The notes under the pieces were generated by a model that worked only from the letters and a program-made list of their open reading frames with translations, had not been told where the DNA came from and made no database searches. A stretch of 64,000 nucleotides of DNA. Origin: Pseudomonadota bacterium. GTDB taxonomy: Bacteria; Pseudomonadota; Gammaproteobacteria; Steroidobacterales; Steroidobacteraceae. The DNA lies in the NCBI GenBank assembly GCA_018240525.1, contig JAFEFN010000004.1:1-64000 (forward strand), read 5' to 3'. Made by a program: the position numbers and the translations under genes. Below are positions 19,300 to 27,917 of this stretch, piece after piece. The first letter of the stretch is position 1; the number at the start of each line of letters is the position of its first letter.

Positions 19300-20652
19300 T
19301 TAGCGCGGCAGCGCGGCGAAGGCGTCCCGGGTGAGGTTCTCGCACCCGGTTCGGGTGACGGCCAGGTCGTCCTCGACCCGGATGCCGCCGAACTTGGACA
19401 GCTCGCCGACCCGGGTCCAGTTGATCCGCTGGCCCCGGGCGTCCCCGCGCGCTTCCTCCAGCAGCTGGTCGATGAAGTAGATGCCCGGCTCCATCGTCAC
19501 GACGAAGCCCTCTTCGAGGACGCGGGTGAGGCGCAGGTAGGGGTGGCCCTCCGGCCGCGGGATATCGCCGCCCTCGGGCGAGCGCATGAAGCCACCGACG
19601 TCGTGGACTTCGAGCCCGAGCAGATGGCCGATGCCATGCGGCAGGAAGACCCGGGTGACCCCGGTATCGACCGCTTCCTCGGCGCTGCACAGGGTGATGT
19701 CCGCCTCGCGCAGCAGGGCGCCGGTCAGGGCGTGCGCCCGCAGCTGCACCTCGCGCCAGTCGACGCCCGCGCGGATGCCGGCGCACAGCGACAGCTGCAT
19801 GCGGTCCATCCGGTCGATGAGCGCCGCGAAGTCGGCATCCTCGCGCGCGTGGGTCCGGGTGATGTCGCAGGCATAGCCACCGGACTGCACTCCCGCATCG
19901 ATCAGCAGCGAATGCACCTCGGCGGGCGGGCGCTTCGCCAGCACCTGATAGTGCAGCACCGCGCCGCCCTCGTTCAGGGCGATGATGGGGTTGTAGGGCA
20001 GCTCCTGCTCGCGCATGCCGCAGGCCTCGAGGAAGGCGAGTTCGATCTCGAACTCCGAGGCCCCGCCGCGGAAGGCCTCTGCCGCGGCGCGGTGGCCGAG
20101 TGCGCCCAGGCGGCTCGCCTCGCGCAGGCAGGCGAGCTCGTAGGGTGTCTTCACCGCACGGGCATAATCCAGCCGCCGCATGAGCGCCGCGGGGTTGGTG
20201 GCCTTCAGGCCCCAGGAGGCAAGCTCGGGGAAAGGCTCACCGATATAGGCCGCGCCGCTGAGGTCCTTGGGCAGCTGCGCGCGCGCCAGGGCGCGCTCGG
20301 CGACGGGCCGGATGTCGAAGGACTCGACCCAGTAACCCTGCGGGGTCTGGGCGGACTTGTACCAGTAATCGCGGGGCTGCAGCAGGATCAGGCGTGGTCG
20401 TGCGCCGGGGGCGAACCACACGAAGCTGTCCGGTGCATCCTCCACCGGGACCCACACCTTGAAGGGGGCGTTGACCTGGAAGGGGTAGGTGCGGTCGTCC
20501 TGGAAGACCTCCAGCAGCGACCCGGAATGCACCAGCAGCCCGGAAAAGCCGCTGGCGGCGAGGGCGTCCGTGGTGCGCCTCTCCACTGCCGCCAGGTGCG
20601 GCCCGAAGGTGCGCGAGAGCTCGTTGGATCGTGCAGAGACCGCTTCGGGCAT
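19300..20652 (-). CDS. pepQ: Xaa-Pro dipeptidase PepQ (M24 family)
   Basis: A 450-residue M24 metallopeptidase that cuts dipeptides with C-terminal proline in the cytoplasm. The N-terminal domain matches PepQ (LLVHSGSLLEVFQDDRTYPFQ and FKVWVPVEDAPDS). The pita-bread domain carries the metal ligands: Asp in IDAG, Asp in CDITRTH, His in LPHGIGHLLGLEVHD, Glu in TMEPGIYFI and Glu in GGIRVEDD. Length matches E. coli PepQ (443). I chose ATG 20652, preceded by AAGGT; a GTG at 20700 would add 16 residues with no family counterpart. It is convergent with mscL. Confidence 0.93.
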   Translation of the reverse strand: MPEAVSARSNELSRTFGPHLAAVERRTTDALAASGFSGLLVHSGSLLEVFQDDRTYPFQVNAPFKVWVPVEDAPDSFVWFAPGARPRLILLQPRDYWYKSAQTPQGYWVESFDIRPVAERALARAQLPKDLSGAAYIGEPFPELASWGLKATNPAALMRRLDYARAVKTPYELACLREASRLGALGHRAAAEAFRGGASEFEIELAFLEACGMREQELPYNPIIALNEGGAVLHYQVLAKRPPAEVHSLLIDAGVQSGGYACDITRTHAREDADFAALIDRMDRMQLSLCAGIRAGVDWREVQLRAHALTGALLREADITLCSAEEAVDTGVTRVFLPHGIGHLLGLEVHDVGGFMRSPEGGDIPRPEGHPYLRLTRVLEEGFVVTMEPGIYFIDQLLEEARGDARGQRINWTRVGELSKFGGIRVEDDLAVTRTGCENLTRDAFAALPR

Positions 20653-20845
20653 AGACCTGACCTTGAGTTGGTGGGGGGCGCCCGCCGCTGTCGTCTTCAC
20701 CAGACACAGCGGTTCGGGCGCCGGGAGTTTCCAATCGTACCGGGACTTCTATAGAATTTGCGGCCTGCCCGCTCCTGAAGGGGTGGGCAGCGACCTCCCA
20801 GAAGGGGTCGATCCATACAACTCTTGCTTCCCGGGGTACCGATCG

Positions 20846-21148
20846 ATGAACACCAAACTTGCTCTTAGCGCCGTCGTTGCCGCGCTGATGCTGACGGCCT
20901 GCGCGAAGCAGGAATCCGCATCCACCGAGGCTGCGCCTGCTCCTGCCGCTGCTGCTGCCGATGCCGCCAAGGACGCTGCCGCGTCTGCCGGCCAGGCCGC
21001 TTCCAGCGCCGCTGATGCCGCCGGTTCGGCCGCCCAGGCCTCTGGTGCTGCGGCTGCCGATGCTGCCAAGGACGCTGCCGCGTCTGCCGGCCAGGCTGCC
21101 GATGCCGCCAAGGCCGCGGCGGACAGCTCCGCGCCGCCGAAGCAGTAA
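20846..21148 (+). CDS. Small alanine-rich lipoprotein with internal repeat
   Basis: A 100-residue protein with a lipoprotein signal (MNTKLALSAVVAALMLTAC, lipobox LTAC with Cys19). The mature part is almost entirely Ala, Ser, Asp, Lys and Gln with heptad-like spacing, including two copies of ADAAKDAAASAGQAA. Such sequence should form a long amphipathic helix, as in other small outer-membrane helical lipoproteins, but I do not recognise a named family. It stands alone with its own terminator, so it could be abundant. The function is unknown. Confidence 0.75.
   Translation: MNTKLALSAVVAALMLTACAKQESASTEAAPAPAAAAADAAKDAAASAGQAASSAADAAGSAAQASGAAAADAAKDAAASAGQAADAAKAAADSSAPPKQ
20954..21096 (+). repeat. 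44-base direct repeat inside the alanine-rich lipoprotein gene
   Basis: Bases 20954-20997 and 21053-21096 are the same 44-base sequence apart from one base, 99 bases apart and in frame. This encodes the repeated ADAAKDAAASAGQA unit and suggests recent internal duplication. Confidence 0.85.
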
Positions 21149-21172
21149 GCTTCTCGCGCTTACGGCTGATAA

Positions 21173-21218
21173 ACGGCCCGGACGGTTCGCACGCGCGAGC
21201 TGTCCGGGCCGTTTTCTT
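21173..21218 (+). terminator. Intrinsic terminator after the alanine-rich lipoprotein
   Basis: ACGGCCCGGAC (21173-21183) pairs with GTCCGGGCCGT (21202-21212), followed by TTTCTTT. It is 24 bases after the stop codon. Confidence 0.85.
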
Positions 21219-21232
21219 TCCACCCGCTCAGG

Positions 21233-21769
21233 ATGAACCGGGAACCGAAAGACATGAGTGCCGGAGTCAGTGTGCGCGACGCTCGCGGCGCACCGCCGGA
21301 CCGGCTGTGGATCCAGGGCGTCTATCGTGACTACCTCGACGACCTGAATCCGGGCACCGGCCTGTTTCCGCGGCTCGGCGAAGTCGGGCACCGCGAGCCG
21401 GACCAGATCGCGCACTGGTTCGCCGACCCGAACACCTATCCACTGGTCATCGCGCGCGCCGCCGAACCGGTCGGGTTCGCGCGCGTGATCGCGGTGAGCG
21501 GCGCCGGGACCCAGCCGCGCATCGATTACCGCATGCCGGAATTCTTCATCGCCCGCGCGCGGCGCCGCCTCGGGATCGGGCAGACCGCCGTGCAGCTGAT
21601 CCTGTCGCGCTTCGCCGGGCGCTGGGAGATCACCGAGTACATGCGCAACACCGGTGCGGTCAGCTTCTGGCGGCGCGTGGTTTCAGCCTACACGCAGGGC
21701 AGGTACCAGGAGCGCATCGCTAACGGGGAAGTGCACCAGGTGTTCGTTTCCGGGAAGGCGAAGGCGTAG
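21233..21769 (+). CDS. GNAT-family N-acetyltransferase-like protein
   Basis: A 178-residue protein with the order of GNAT elements: an N-terminal helix (DRLWIQGVYRDYLDDL), a strand region with YPLVIARAAEPVGFARV, and the acetyl-CoA loop RRLGIGQTAVQLIL, fitting the R/QxxGxG/A pattern. The end has FWRRVV. GNAT enzymes move an acyl group from acyl-CoA to an amine; the substrate is not evident. A second ATG at 21254 is possible. Its last 50 bases overlap, on the other strand, the end of the small gene that follows feoB. Confidence 0.75.
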   Translation: MNREPKDMSAGVSVRDARGAPPDRLWIQGVYRDYLDDLNPGTGLFPRLGEVGHREPDQIAHWFADPNTYPLVIARAAEPVGFARVIAVSGAGTQPRIDYRMPEFFIARARRRLGIGQTAVQLILSRFAGRWEITEYMRNTGAVSFWRRVVSAYTQGRYQERIANGEVHQVFVSGKAKA

Positions 21770-21980
21770 CACCCGGGCAGGAACCGCAGCCGGCGCCGAG
21801 TCCGGCGAGCGTGCGCTCCTGCAGCGCCCGGAACCAGCCGCGCGAGCCGAGCAGCGGCACCTTCGCCAGCACGGCGAGCAGGCGCTGGCGAGCACTGCCC
21901 GACAGCAGCCGCCAGGTGCTGTAGACCGCGCACATCACCACGATCAGCCCCACCGCCACCGCCTGCAGCGCGGGACTCAT
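21720..21980 (-). CDS. Small membrane protein at the end of the feo operon (FeoC-position, DUF6587-like)
   Basis: An 86-residue protein whose ATG overlaps the feoB stop (ATGA), so it is translationally coupled to feoB. It has one N-terminal membrane helix (LQAVAVGLIVVMCAVYSTW), a basic middle (SARQRLLAVLAK) and a CGSC motif near residue 65. It fits the small cysteine-bearing proteins found after feoB in proteobacteria, here in the position of feoC but without its winged-helix sequence. A role in Fe(II) uptake is inference from position. The last 50 bases lie antisense to the GNAT gene end, and the final 18 residues look unconstrained. Confidence 0.7.
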   Translation of the reverse strand: MSPALQAVAVGLIVVMCAVYSTWRLLSGSARQRLLAVLAKVPLLGSRGWFRALQERTLAGLGAGCGSCPGATPSPSRKRTPGALPR

Positions 21981-23896
21981 GCCGTGACCCCGGCGCCGAG
22001 CGCGAGCGCGACGCGGTAGGTGAGCAAGGCGGCGAGGTAGGCGAGCGCAAACAGGTAGCCGGCCATGTAGAGCGGGTAGCGCCACGAGTTGGTCTCGCGC
22101 CTGACCACCGCGAGCGTCGACAGGCACTGGGGCGCGAAGATGTACCAGGCGAGCAGCGACAGCCCGGTGGCGAGCGACCAGCTGTGCGCGATCACCGGCG
22201 TGAGCGCGCCGGCCATGTCCGCCGTGCCGCCCGACATCGCGTACACCGTGCCGAGGCTGCTCACCGCGACCTCGCGCGCGGCCAGCCCGGGCACCAGCGC
22301 CAACGAGATCTGCCAGTTGAAGCCGATCGGCGCGAACAGCACCTCGAGACCGCGGCCGAGCATGCCGGCGATGCTGTACTGGATCGCCGGACCCGCGGCC
22401 CCGGGTGGCGGAGCCGGGAAGCTCGCCAGGAACCACAAGACCACCATCAGGGTGAGGATGATCGTGCCGACGCGCGACAGGAAGATCTTGGTGCGCTCCC
22501 ACAGGCCGAGCAGCAGGTTCGACAGCTGTGGCAGGCGGTACTCGGGCAGCTCCAGCAGCAGGGCACGCGACTCGCTGCCGCCGCCGCCCCGCCGGTTCAG
22601 GAAAAAGGCGACGCCGAGCGCACTCGCGACGCCCGCCAGGTACAGCGCGAACAGCGTCAGCCCGCGCAGGTTCATGAAGGCGACGCTGCGCTGGGGAATG
22701 AACGCGCCGATCAGGAGCGCATACACGGGCAGCCGCGCCGAGCAGGTCATGAGCGGGGCGATCATGATGGTCGCCAGGCGGTCGCGGCTGGAGGGAATGG
22801 TGCGCGCGGCCATGATGCCCGGGATCGCGCATGCGAACGAGGACAGGAGCGGGATGAACGCGCGGCCGGAGAGCCCGACGCGGCCCATCAGGCGGTCGAG
22901 CATGAAGGCCGCGCGCGGCAGGTAGCCGGAATCCTCCAGCGCGAGGATGAAGGCGAACAGCAGCAGGATCTGCGGCAGGAACACCAGCACGCTGCCGGTG
23001 CCGGCGATCACGCCATCGAGGATGAGGCCGCGCAGCGGGCCCGCCGGCAGCACGCCGGACAGCCAGGCGTTCAAGGCCGCGATGCCGGCGTTGATCCAGG
23101 CCTGCGGCGCCTTCGCCCAGCTGAACACGGCCTGGAACATGAGGAACAGCACCGCGCCGAGCAGCAACGGTCCTGCCACCGGGTGCAGCACCACCGCATC
23201 GAGCCGGGTCAGGGCCTCGATGCGCGCCGGCACGCGGTAGCCGGCCGCCGCGAGCACGCGCCGCACCTCGCGCTGCGTCGCCTCGATGTCCGCGGCGGTC
23301 GCCGGCGCCGGGGGCTCGAGCCGCGCGTGGGCGCGCCGCTGCGCCTGCGCGTCGAAGCGGAAGCCGTCGATGGCCGCGACGAGCGCGCGCTCCCCGCCGG
23401 CGCGCACCGCGACGGTGGGGATCACCGGGATGCCGAGCGCCTGCTCGAGGGCGGTGCGGTCGAGCTGGTAGCCGCGCTGCTCGGCGACGTCACTCATGTT
23501 CAGCGCCACGAGCATCGGCCGGCCGAGCTTCTTCAGCTCCAGCACCAGGCGCAGGTTCAGGCGCAGGTTGGTGGCATCGACCACGCAGACCAGCAGATCC
23601 GGGGCCGGCTCGCTCGCGTGCCGCCCGAGCACCACGTCGCGCGCGATCGCCTCATCGAGCGTCGCGGGCTCCAGGCTGTAGGCGCCGGGCAGGTCGACCA
23701 CGCGGTAGCTGCGGCCGCTCGCCGGACTGACGAGCCGGCCTTCCTTGCGCTCGACGGTGACACCGGGGTAGTTCGCCACCTTCTGGCGGCTGCCGGTGAG
23801 GCGATTGAAGAGGGCGGTCTTACCGCAGTTGGGGACGCCGATGAGGGACAGGCTGATCTGCGGCGCGGCGAGGGCCGCGGCCGCGGGGGCGTTCAT
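21977..23896 (-). CDS. feoB: Ferrous iron transport protein B
   Basis: A 639-residue Fe(II) transporter of the inner membrane. The N-terminal G domain shows G1 GVPNCGKT (20-27), NYPGVTVE, G3 DLPGAYSL and G4 NMSD. It is followed by a linker helical region and a membrane domain with two Gate motifs, visible around LLSSFACAIPGIMAARTI and APLMTCSARLPVYALLIGAF. It is shorter than E. coli FeoB (773) but has both halves. Its start overlaps the feoA stop by 4 bases. Confidence 0.97.
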   Translation of the reverse strand: MNAPAAAALAAPQISLSLIGVPNCGKTALFNRLTGSRQKVANYPGVTVERKEGRLVSPASGRSYRVVDLPGAYSLEPATLDEAIARDVVLGRHASEPAPDLLVCVVDATNLRLNLRLVLELKKLGRPMLVALNMSDVAEQRGYQLDRTALEQALGIPVIPTVAVRAGGERALVAAIDGFRFDAQAQRRAHARLEPPAPATAADIEATQREVRRVLAAAGYRVPARIEALTRLDAVVLHPVAGPLLLGAVLFLMFQAVFSWAKAPQAWINAGIAALNAWLSGVLPAGPLRGLILDGVIAGTGSVLVFLPQILLLFAFILALEDSGYLPRAAFMLDRLMGRVGLSGRAFIPLLSSFACAIPGIMAARTIPSSRDRLATIMIAPLMTCSARLPVYALLIGAFIPQRSVAFMNLRGLTLFALYLAGVASALGVAFFLNRRGGGGSESRALLLELPEYRLPQLSNLLLGLWERTKIFLSRVGTIILTLMVVLWFLASFPAPPPGAAGPAIQYSIAGMLGRGLEVLFAPIGFNWQISLALVPGLAAREVAVSSLGTVYAMSGGTADMAGALTPVIAHSWSLATGLSLLAWYIFAPQCLSTLAVVRRETNSWRYPLYMAGYLFALAYLAALLTYRVALALGAGVTA

Positions 23897-24195
23897 GGCG
23901 CCGCGGCGCGGGAGAGCTGCACCCAGATGCTCTGCGCCTCACGACGCCGCAAGGCGAGTGTCGTGTGACCCACGCGCACCACGAACGGGTCACGACCCGG
24001 GCGCGCTTCCGCGAGGATCTCGATGTCCTCGCCGCTGATGAAACCGAACTCAAGCAGCCGCCGCTCGAGCGCCGACAGCGCCGTGCTGGCGCTGCCCACG
24101 CCGACGACCTGGGCCTTCGTGCCCGGAGAGAGGGCCGCGAGGCTGACGAAGCGCGGGTTGAGCGCGACGCCGGCAGGGGTGGCGGTGGCATCCAT
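23893..24195 (-). CDS. feoA: Ferrous iron transport protein A
   Basis: A 100-residue SH3-like protein with LAALSPGTKAQVVGV, RRLLEFGFISGEDIEIL and VRVGHTTLALRRREAQSIWV, the typical FeoA pattern. FeoA supports FeoB function in the cytoplasm. I chose ATG 24195. Longer starts (ATG 24225, TTG 24231) would place the Fur-like box inside the coding region. It heads a three-gene operon with feoB and a small protein. Confidence 0.93.
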   Translation of the reverse strand: MDATATPAGVALNPRFVSLAALSPGTKAQVVGVGSASTALSALERRLLEFGFISGEDIEILAEARPGRDPFVVRVGHTTLALRRREAQSIWVQLSRAAAP

Positions 24196-24204
24196 GGGCT
24201 CAGT

Positions 24205-24229
24205 ATGGATGAGAACGGTTCGCATTTGC
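24205..24229 (-). promoter_or_regulatory. Fur box in front of feoA
   Basis: On the minus strand the core TGCGAAC-C-GTTCTCA (24210-24224) is a 7-1-7 inverted repeat with six of seven pairs, and the flank GCAAAT extends the match to known Fur sites. It lies just upstream of the feoA start, downstream of the proposed promoter, where Fe-Fur would block transcription. Fur control of feo operons is well established in E. coli. Confidence 0.75.
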
Positions 24230-24242
24230 AATGCGGTTACTA

Positions 24243-24248
24243 CTTATA
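24243..24248 (-). promoter_or_regulatory. Candidate -10 box of the feoA promoter
   Basis: TATAAG on the minus strand, inside AGATATAAGTAG. A start near 24236 would put the FNR-type palindrome at about -60 and the Fur box just downstream of the start. There is no good -35, which fits an activator-dependent promoter. Confidence 0.45.
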
Positions 24249-24289
24249 TCTGGCCGTGGGAGCATCCTGCGGTAGGGTCACGATAAAGC

Positions 24290-24303
24290 TTGATGTAAAT
24301 CAA
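24290..24303. promoter_or_regulatory. FNR/Anr-type binding site between feoA and the amidase gene
   Basis: TTGATGTAAATCAA is a perfect match to the FNR consensus TTGAT-N4-ATCAA. Its centre is about 60.5 bases from the start point inferred for feoA, near the -61.5 class I position. E. coli feo is activated by FNR under low oxygen. It could also act on the divergent amidase gene, whose ATG is 72 bases away on the other side. Confidence 0.75.
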
Positions 24304-24374
24304 GAGCTTGGCGGTTTGGACAGATTCCATACCGCCGGCTAGGCTTGCCTGAGTCCAGCTGGGAGATCATAAGA

Positions 24375-25409
24375 ATGCGCCTGATGCCCGTCGCGATCGC
24401 GGCCGCTGCCGCTGTGCTTGCTGGTGCCGCCGCGGATGCATGTACGCGCGTGCTGTGGAACACGAACAAGCTCGGCGTCTTCACCAGCCGCACCATGGAC
24501 TGGCCGGAGTCCACCGAGTCACGCCTGGTGGTGTTTCCCCGCGGCATGGCGCGCGATGGCGGCATCCTCGGCGGCGAGACGATCGTGAAGGAGAACCCGG
24601 CGCACTGGACTTCGCGCTACGGCAGCATCATCACGAGCGTCTACCACGTCGGCAGCGTCGATGGCTTCAACGAGAAGGGGCTCGGCGGCCACTTGCTGTA
24701 CCTGACCGCGACGGACTTCGGTCCGCGCGATGCCGCGCGGCCTGCGGTGCATGCCGGCCTGTGGCTGCAGTACGTGCTCGACAACGCGGCCAGCGTGAGC
24801 GAGGCGCTGGAGCTGTTGCAGAAAGTGCAGATCCGGCCGGCCGAGGCGCGCGGCCGCCCGGCCACCGTGCACCTCGCGATCGAGGATGCCAGCGGCGATT
24901 CGGCGATCATCGAGCACGTCAATGGCAAGGAAGTGGTGCATCACGGGCGCGAGTACCGCGTGATGACCAACGACCCGCCCTACGATGAGCAGCTGGCGCT
25001 CCTGGCGAAGCTCGACTTCTCCAAGCCCAGCAGCGAGCTGCCACTGCCCGGCAACGTCAACCCGCGCGATCGCTTCGCGCGCGCCACCTACTATCTTGGC
25101 ATGCTGCCCGAGCCGGCCAGCGATCGCGAGGCGGTCGCCTCGGTCCTGGCGATCGCCCGCAACGTCTCGGTGCCCTTCGGCGCGCCCTACAAAAGCTTCG
25201 GGATCTACAACACCGAGTACCGCACCGTGGTCGATCTGACGAACCGGCGCTATTTCTTCGAGCTCACGACCATCCCGAACGTCATCTGGGTGGAGCTGGC
25301 GAAGTTCAACCTCGCCGCGGGCGCGCCGGTGATGCTGCTGAACCCGGACAACATCGCGCTCTCCGGAGACGTCTCCGGGCGGTTCAAGAAAGTGACGGCG
25401 CCCTTCTGA
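24375..25409 (+). CDS. Exported linear amide C-N hydrolase (choloylglycine hydrolase / penicillin V acylase family)
   Basis: A 344-residue Ntn hydrolase with a signal peptide ending ADA, so that cutting after Ala22 exposes Cys23, the family's N-terminal nucleophile (CTRVLWNT). Other conserved sites are visible: Arg and Asp in TSRTMDWPES, Asn in MTNDPPYDEQL and Arg in NPRDRFARA. Members cut amide bonds in bile salts, penicillin V or acyl-homoserine lactones; the substrate here is unknown. ATG 24375 has a GGGAG site 9 bases upstream; a TTG at 24345 is in frame but less likely. It is divergent from feoA and shares the FNR-type site region. Confidence 0.87.
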   Translation: MRLMPVAIAAAAAVLAGAAADACTRVLWNTNKLGVFTSRTMDWPESTESRLVVFPRGMARDGGILGGETIVKENPAHWTSRYGSIITSVYHVGSVDGFNEKGLGGHLLYLTATDFGPRDAARPAVHAGLWLQYVLDNAASVSEALELLQKVQIRPAEARGRPATVHLAIEDASGDSAIIEHVNGKEVVHHGREYRVMTNDPPYDEQLALLAKLDFSKPSSELPLPGNVNPRDRFARATYYLGMLPEPASDREAVASVLAIARNVSVPFGAPYKSFGIYNTEYRTVVDLTNRRYFFELTTIPNVIWVELAKFNLAAGAPVMLLNPDNIALSGDVSGRFKKVTAPF

Positions 25410-25582
25410 GCCCGGCGGCCGCCCGCGCCGGCGGGGCGGCGCAGCGGCCGCGAGGATCCTGACTCGACCGCCACTGCCGGCCGCAGGCGCACCCCCGCCA
25501 GCGCGGGTCACCCGCGCCTGGTACCCGAATCCAACGCCTTGGACTCTAAGGGGGTGTTGGCCATCGGCCAGGGGAGTCTGCA

Positions 25583-27880
25583 GTGTCAAACGCGATATCC
25601 GGCACGAGAGTCTGGTGTGTCCTGCCCTTCGTGGCATGTTGGTTCCTGGCCGCCTGCGGCGGCGGCGGTGGTGGCGGCTCCCAATCGCCGACGACGCCGT
25701 CGCTATCCAACCTCACCTACGACCCGAAGGATGCACCGCAGACCGCCTCCGGCACGTTCGCGGTCCAGGGGAGCGTCGATTTCGCCGATTCCGGCGGTGA
25801 CCTGAAGAGCCTCGAGATCGTGGTCTACGATCCCACCGGCAAGCAGGTTTCCGATGTCAGCACCCCGGTGCAGGGCGCGAGCGGGCAGACCTCGGGCACG
25901 ATCCAGGGCGCCGTCACGGTGCCCACCACCAGCGTGGGGACGTTCACGTTCAAAGTGACCGCCAGCGACAACGGCGGGGCGGTCTCCAACGCCCTGACCG
26001 GCTCGTTCCGCATCGTGGCCACCGCGGACCTGGCGGCGGTGGTCACCGCGACCGGCGCCTCGCCGCAGTCACTGGCCGTCGCCGGGGGCGCGCTGTACTG
26101 GTCTCAGGCGGGCGATGAGCCTGTCATGAGCGTGCCGCTCACCGGCGGCACGGCGGTGTCACTGGCACCGCGGGTGCGCAACCCGACCACGGCTGCCTTT
26201 GCCGGTGCGGACCTGATCTGGCTCGACGCCCGCTCCGACAATGGGTCGCCCTGCGGGGGATCGGATCCGCGCAACAGGCGGGTCCTTTACCGCACCACGG
26301 CCGGTGTGACGCAGACGCTGGCCAGCGACTGGGCCTGCGGGATGCTGTTCACCAGCGCCGACCTTGTGCTCTTCAACGGTAGCGCTTACTGGGCCAGCGC
26401 GACCAGCAATACCTACCAGTTGCATGCCACGGACCTGGCGAGCGGCGTCACCTCGACGCTCGCGGCCACCGGCCCGCCGATCGTTGCCCTCGCCAGCGCC
26501 AACGGCAACATCTACTGGATGGAGAACGTCCCGGGCGGAAACCAGGCGGCCATCCGCGCGGTGCCCGCCGGCGGCGGCCAGACCGTGACGATCGCCAGCG
26601 GCTTCGCGTCCAACAGCAACAGCTTCGCGGTGGACGCCCAGGCGGTCTACTACGACGTCGCAGGATTCGGGCAGTACGGCGACAGCCTGCTGGCGCAGCC
26701 GCTGGCCGGGGGTGCACCGGTGACGCTGGCGAGCGCGATCATGTCGCCGCTGAAGATCGTCACCGACGGCACGCGGGTGGTGTGGACGGACTCGATCGGC
26801 GCGCCCCCCATTATCTCCTCGCACGTCAATGCGGTGCCGGTGGCCGGAGGCAGCGTGGCGGTGCTCGCCAGCTTCGGCGCCATGCCGGTCGACCTGCTGC
26901 TCAGTGGCGGCAACGCGCTGTGGAGTTCGCAGATGGGCTCCGGCCCGAGCCCCGACGCGATCAGCAGCGTGCCGCTCGCCGGCGGTACCACGGTGAGCGT
27001 GTACCAGGGCAGCGACGCGCCGCGCGGCCTGTTCCTCGACGGCGGCGGCACGGTCTGCTGGACGACCGGCAACCCGGGCGGCCTGGCCGACGGCTACGAC
27101 CGCATCGCGCGCCTCAGTTCCGCCAGCACCGGGCAGACGCTGGCCGGCGGGATTAGCAGCGATGCGCCGGCGCTGTTCGTGACCGCGACCGACGTGCTCG
27201 TCGCCGACGGCTACCGCATCAAGCGCATCCCCCTGGCGGGCGGGGTCGTCGACACCGTCGCCGTCGAGACCGACCATAGCCCGGTCGAGAGCCTGGTGGC
27301 CGATGCCGACCAGGTGTACTGGGACGTGGGCGCGGCCGCGCATGCCGCACCCTTGTCCGGCGGTGCCATCACCGTACTCACGGCCGGCCCGGCCGGGTTC
27401 AACCGTGGCGGGCAGATGCGGCTGGCCGCCAACGGAAACCTCTACTGGTGGGGCACCGACAACACCAACAATGCGGTGCTGAGCGTGCCGGCGGCCGGCG
27501 GCGCGCTGACCACCCTGGCACAGGGACTCCCCAACCTGTCGGCGCTGGCCATCGACACCAGCGCGGTCTACGTCGGCTCGGCCGAGACCGGCGCCATTCT
27601 CAGCGTGCCCTTCGCCGGCGGCGCGCCGGTGGCGATTGCCAACAGCGGCTCCTTCCCGAACTTCGGGCTGCTGCAGCTGGAGGTGAACGGGGGCAACCTC
27701 TACTGGGTCGACGTGAATCACATCGCCCGCGTGCCGGTCGGCGGCGGGAGCCCGTACGCGGTGGTGGACTTCGTCCCGCCGGTCAGCACCTACGGCCTGC
27801 CGGTCATCGGCTTCGATGCCGACAACGTGTACTGGACCGAGGACCAGCCCCAGGATATCCGCAAGGCGGCGATTCCCTAG
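25583..27880 (+). CDS. Large lipoprotein with beta-propeller-like repeats
   Basis: A 765-residue protein starting at GTG 25583, preceded by AGGGGAG. It has a lipoprotein signal with lipobox LAAC (Cys25) followed by seven glycines, a common spacer in secreted lipoproteins. Residues 40-150 form a probable Ig-like domain (LTYDPKDAPQTASGTF ... TFKVTASDNGGAVSNAL). The rest is a long series of about 45-residue units with patterns such as VPLAGGTAVSL and ADQVYW, typical of propeller proteins in the DUF5050 or NHL style. A surface binding role is likely, but the ligand is unknown. The 173 bases upstream hold a GC-rich stretch with no clear gene. Confidence 0.75.
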   Translation: MSNAISGTRVWCVLPFVACWFLAACGGGGGGGSQSPTTPSLSNLTYDPKDAPQTASGTFAVQGSVDFADSGGDLKSLEIVVYDPTGKQVSDVSTPVQGASGQTSGTIQGAVTVPTTSVGTFTFKVTASDNGGAVSNALTGSFRIVATADLAAVVTATGASPQSLAVAGGALYWSQAGDEPVMSVPLTGGTAVSLAPRVRNPTTAAFAGADLIWLDARSDNGSPCGGSDPRNRRVLYRTTAGVTQTLASDWACGMLFTSADLVLFNGSAYWASATSNTYQLHATDLASGVTSTLAATGPPIVALASANGNIYWMENVPGGNQAAIRAVPAGGGQTVTIASGFASNSNSFAVDAQAVYYDVAGFGQYGDSLLAQPLAGGAPVTLASAIMSPLKIVTDGTRVVWTDSIGAPPIISSHVNAVPVAGGSVAVLASFGAMPVDLLLSGGNALWSSQMGSGPSPDAISSVPLAGGTTVSVYQGSDAPRGLFLDGGGTVCWTTGNPGGLADGYDRIARLSSASTGQTLAGGISSDAPALFVTATDVLVADGYRIKRIPLAGGVVDTVAVETDHSPVESLVADADQVYWDVGAAAHAAPLSGGAITVLTAGPAGFNRGGQMRLAANGNLYWWGTDNTNNAVLSVPAAGGALTTLAQGLPNLSALAIDTSAVYVGSAETGAILSVPFAGGAPVAIANSGSFPNFGLLQLEVNGGNLYWVDVNHIARVPVGGGSPYAVVDFVPPVSTYGLPVIGFDADNVYWTEDQPQDIRKAAIP

Positions 27881-27917
27881 CGCTGCGGTCCGTCGGGGCG
27901 GCGAACTGAGCAGAGTC

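Noticed and set aside
22184..23968. 594-residue open frame antisense to feoB
   Set aside because: No family features; FeoB motifs are complete on the other strand.
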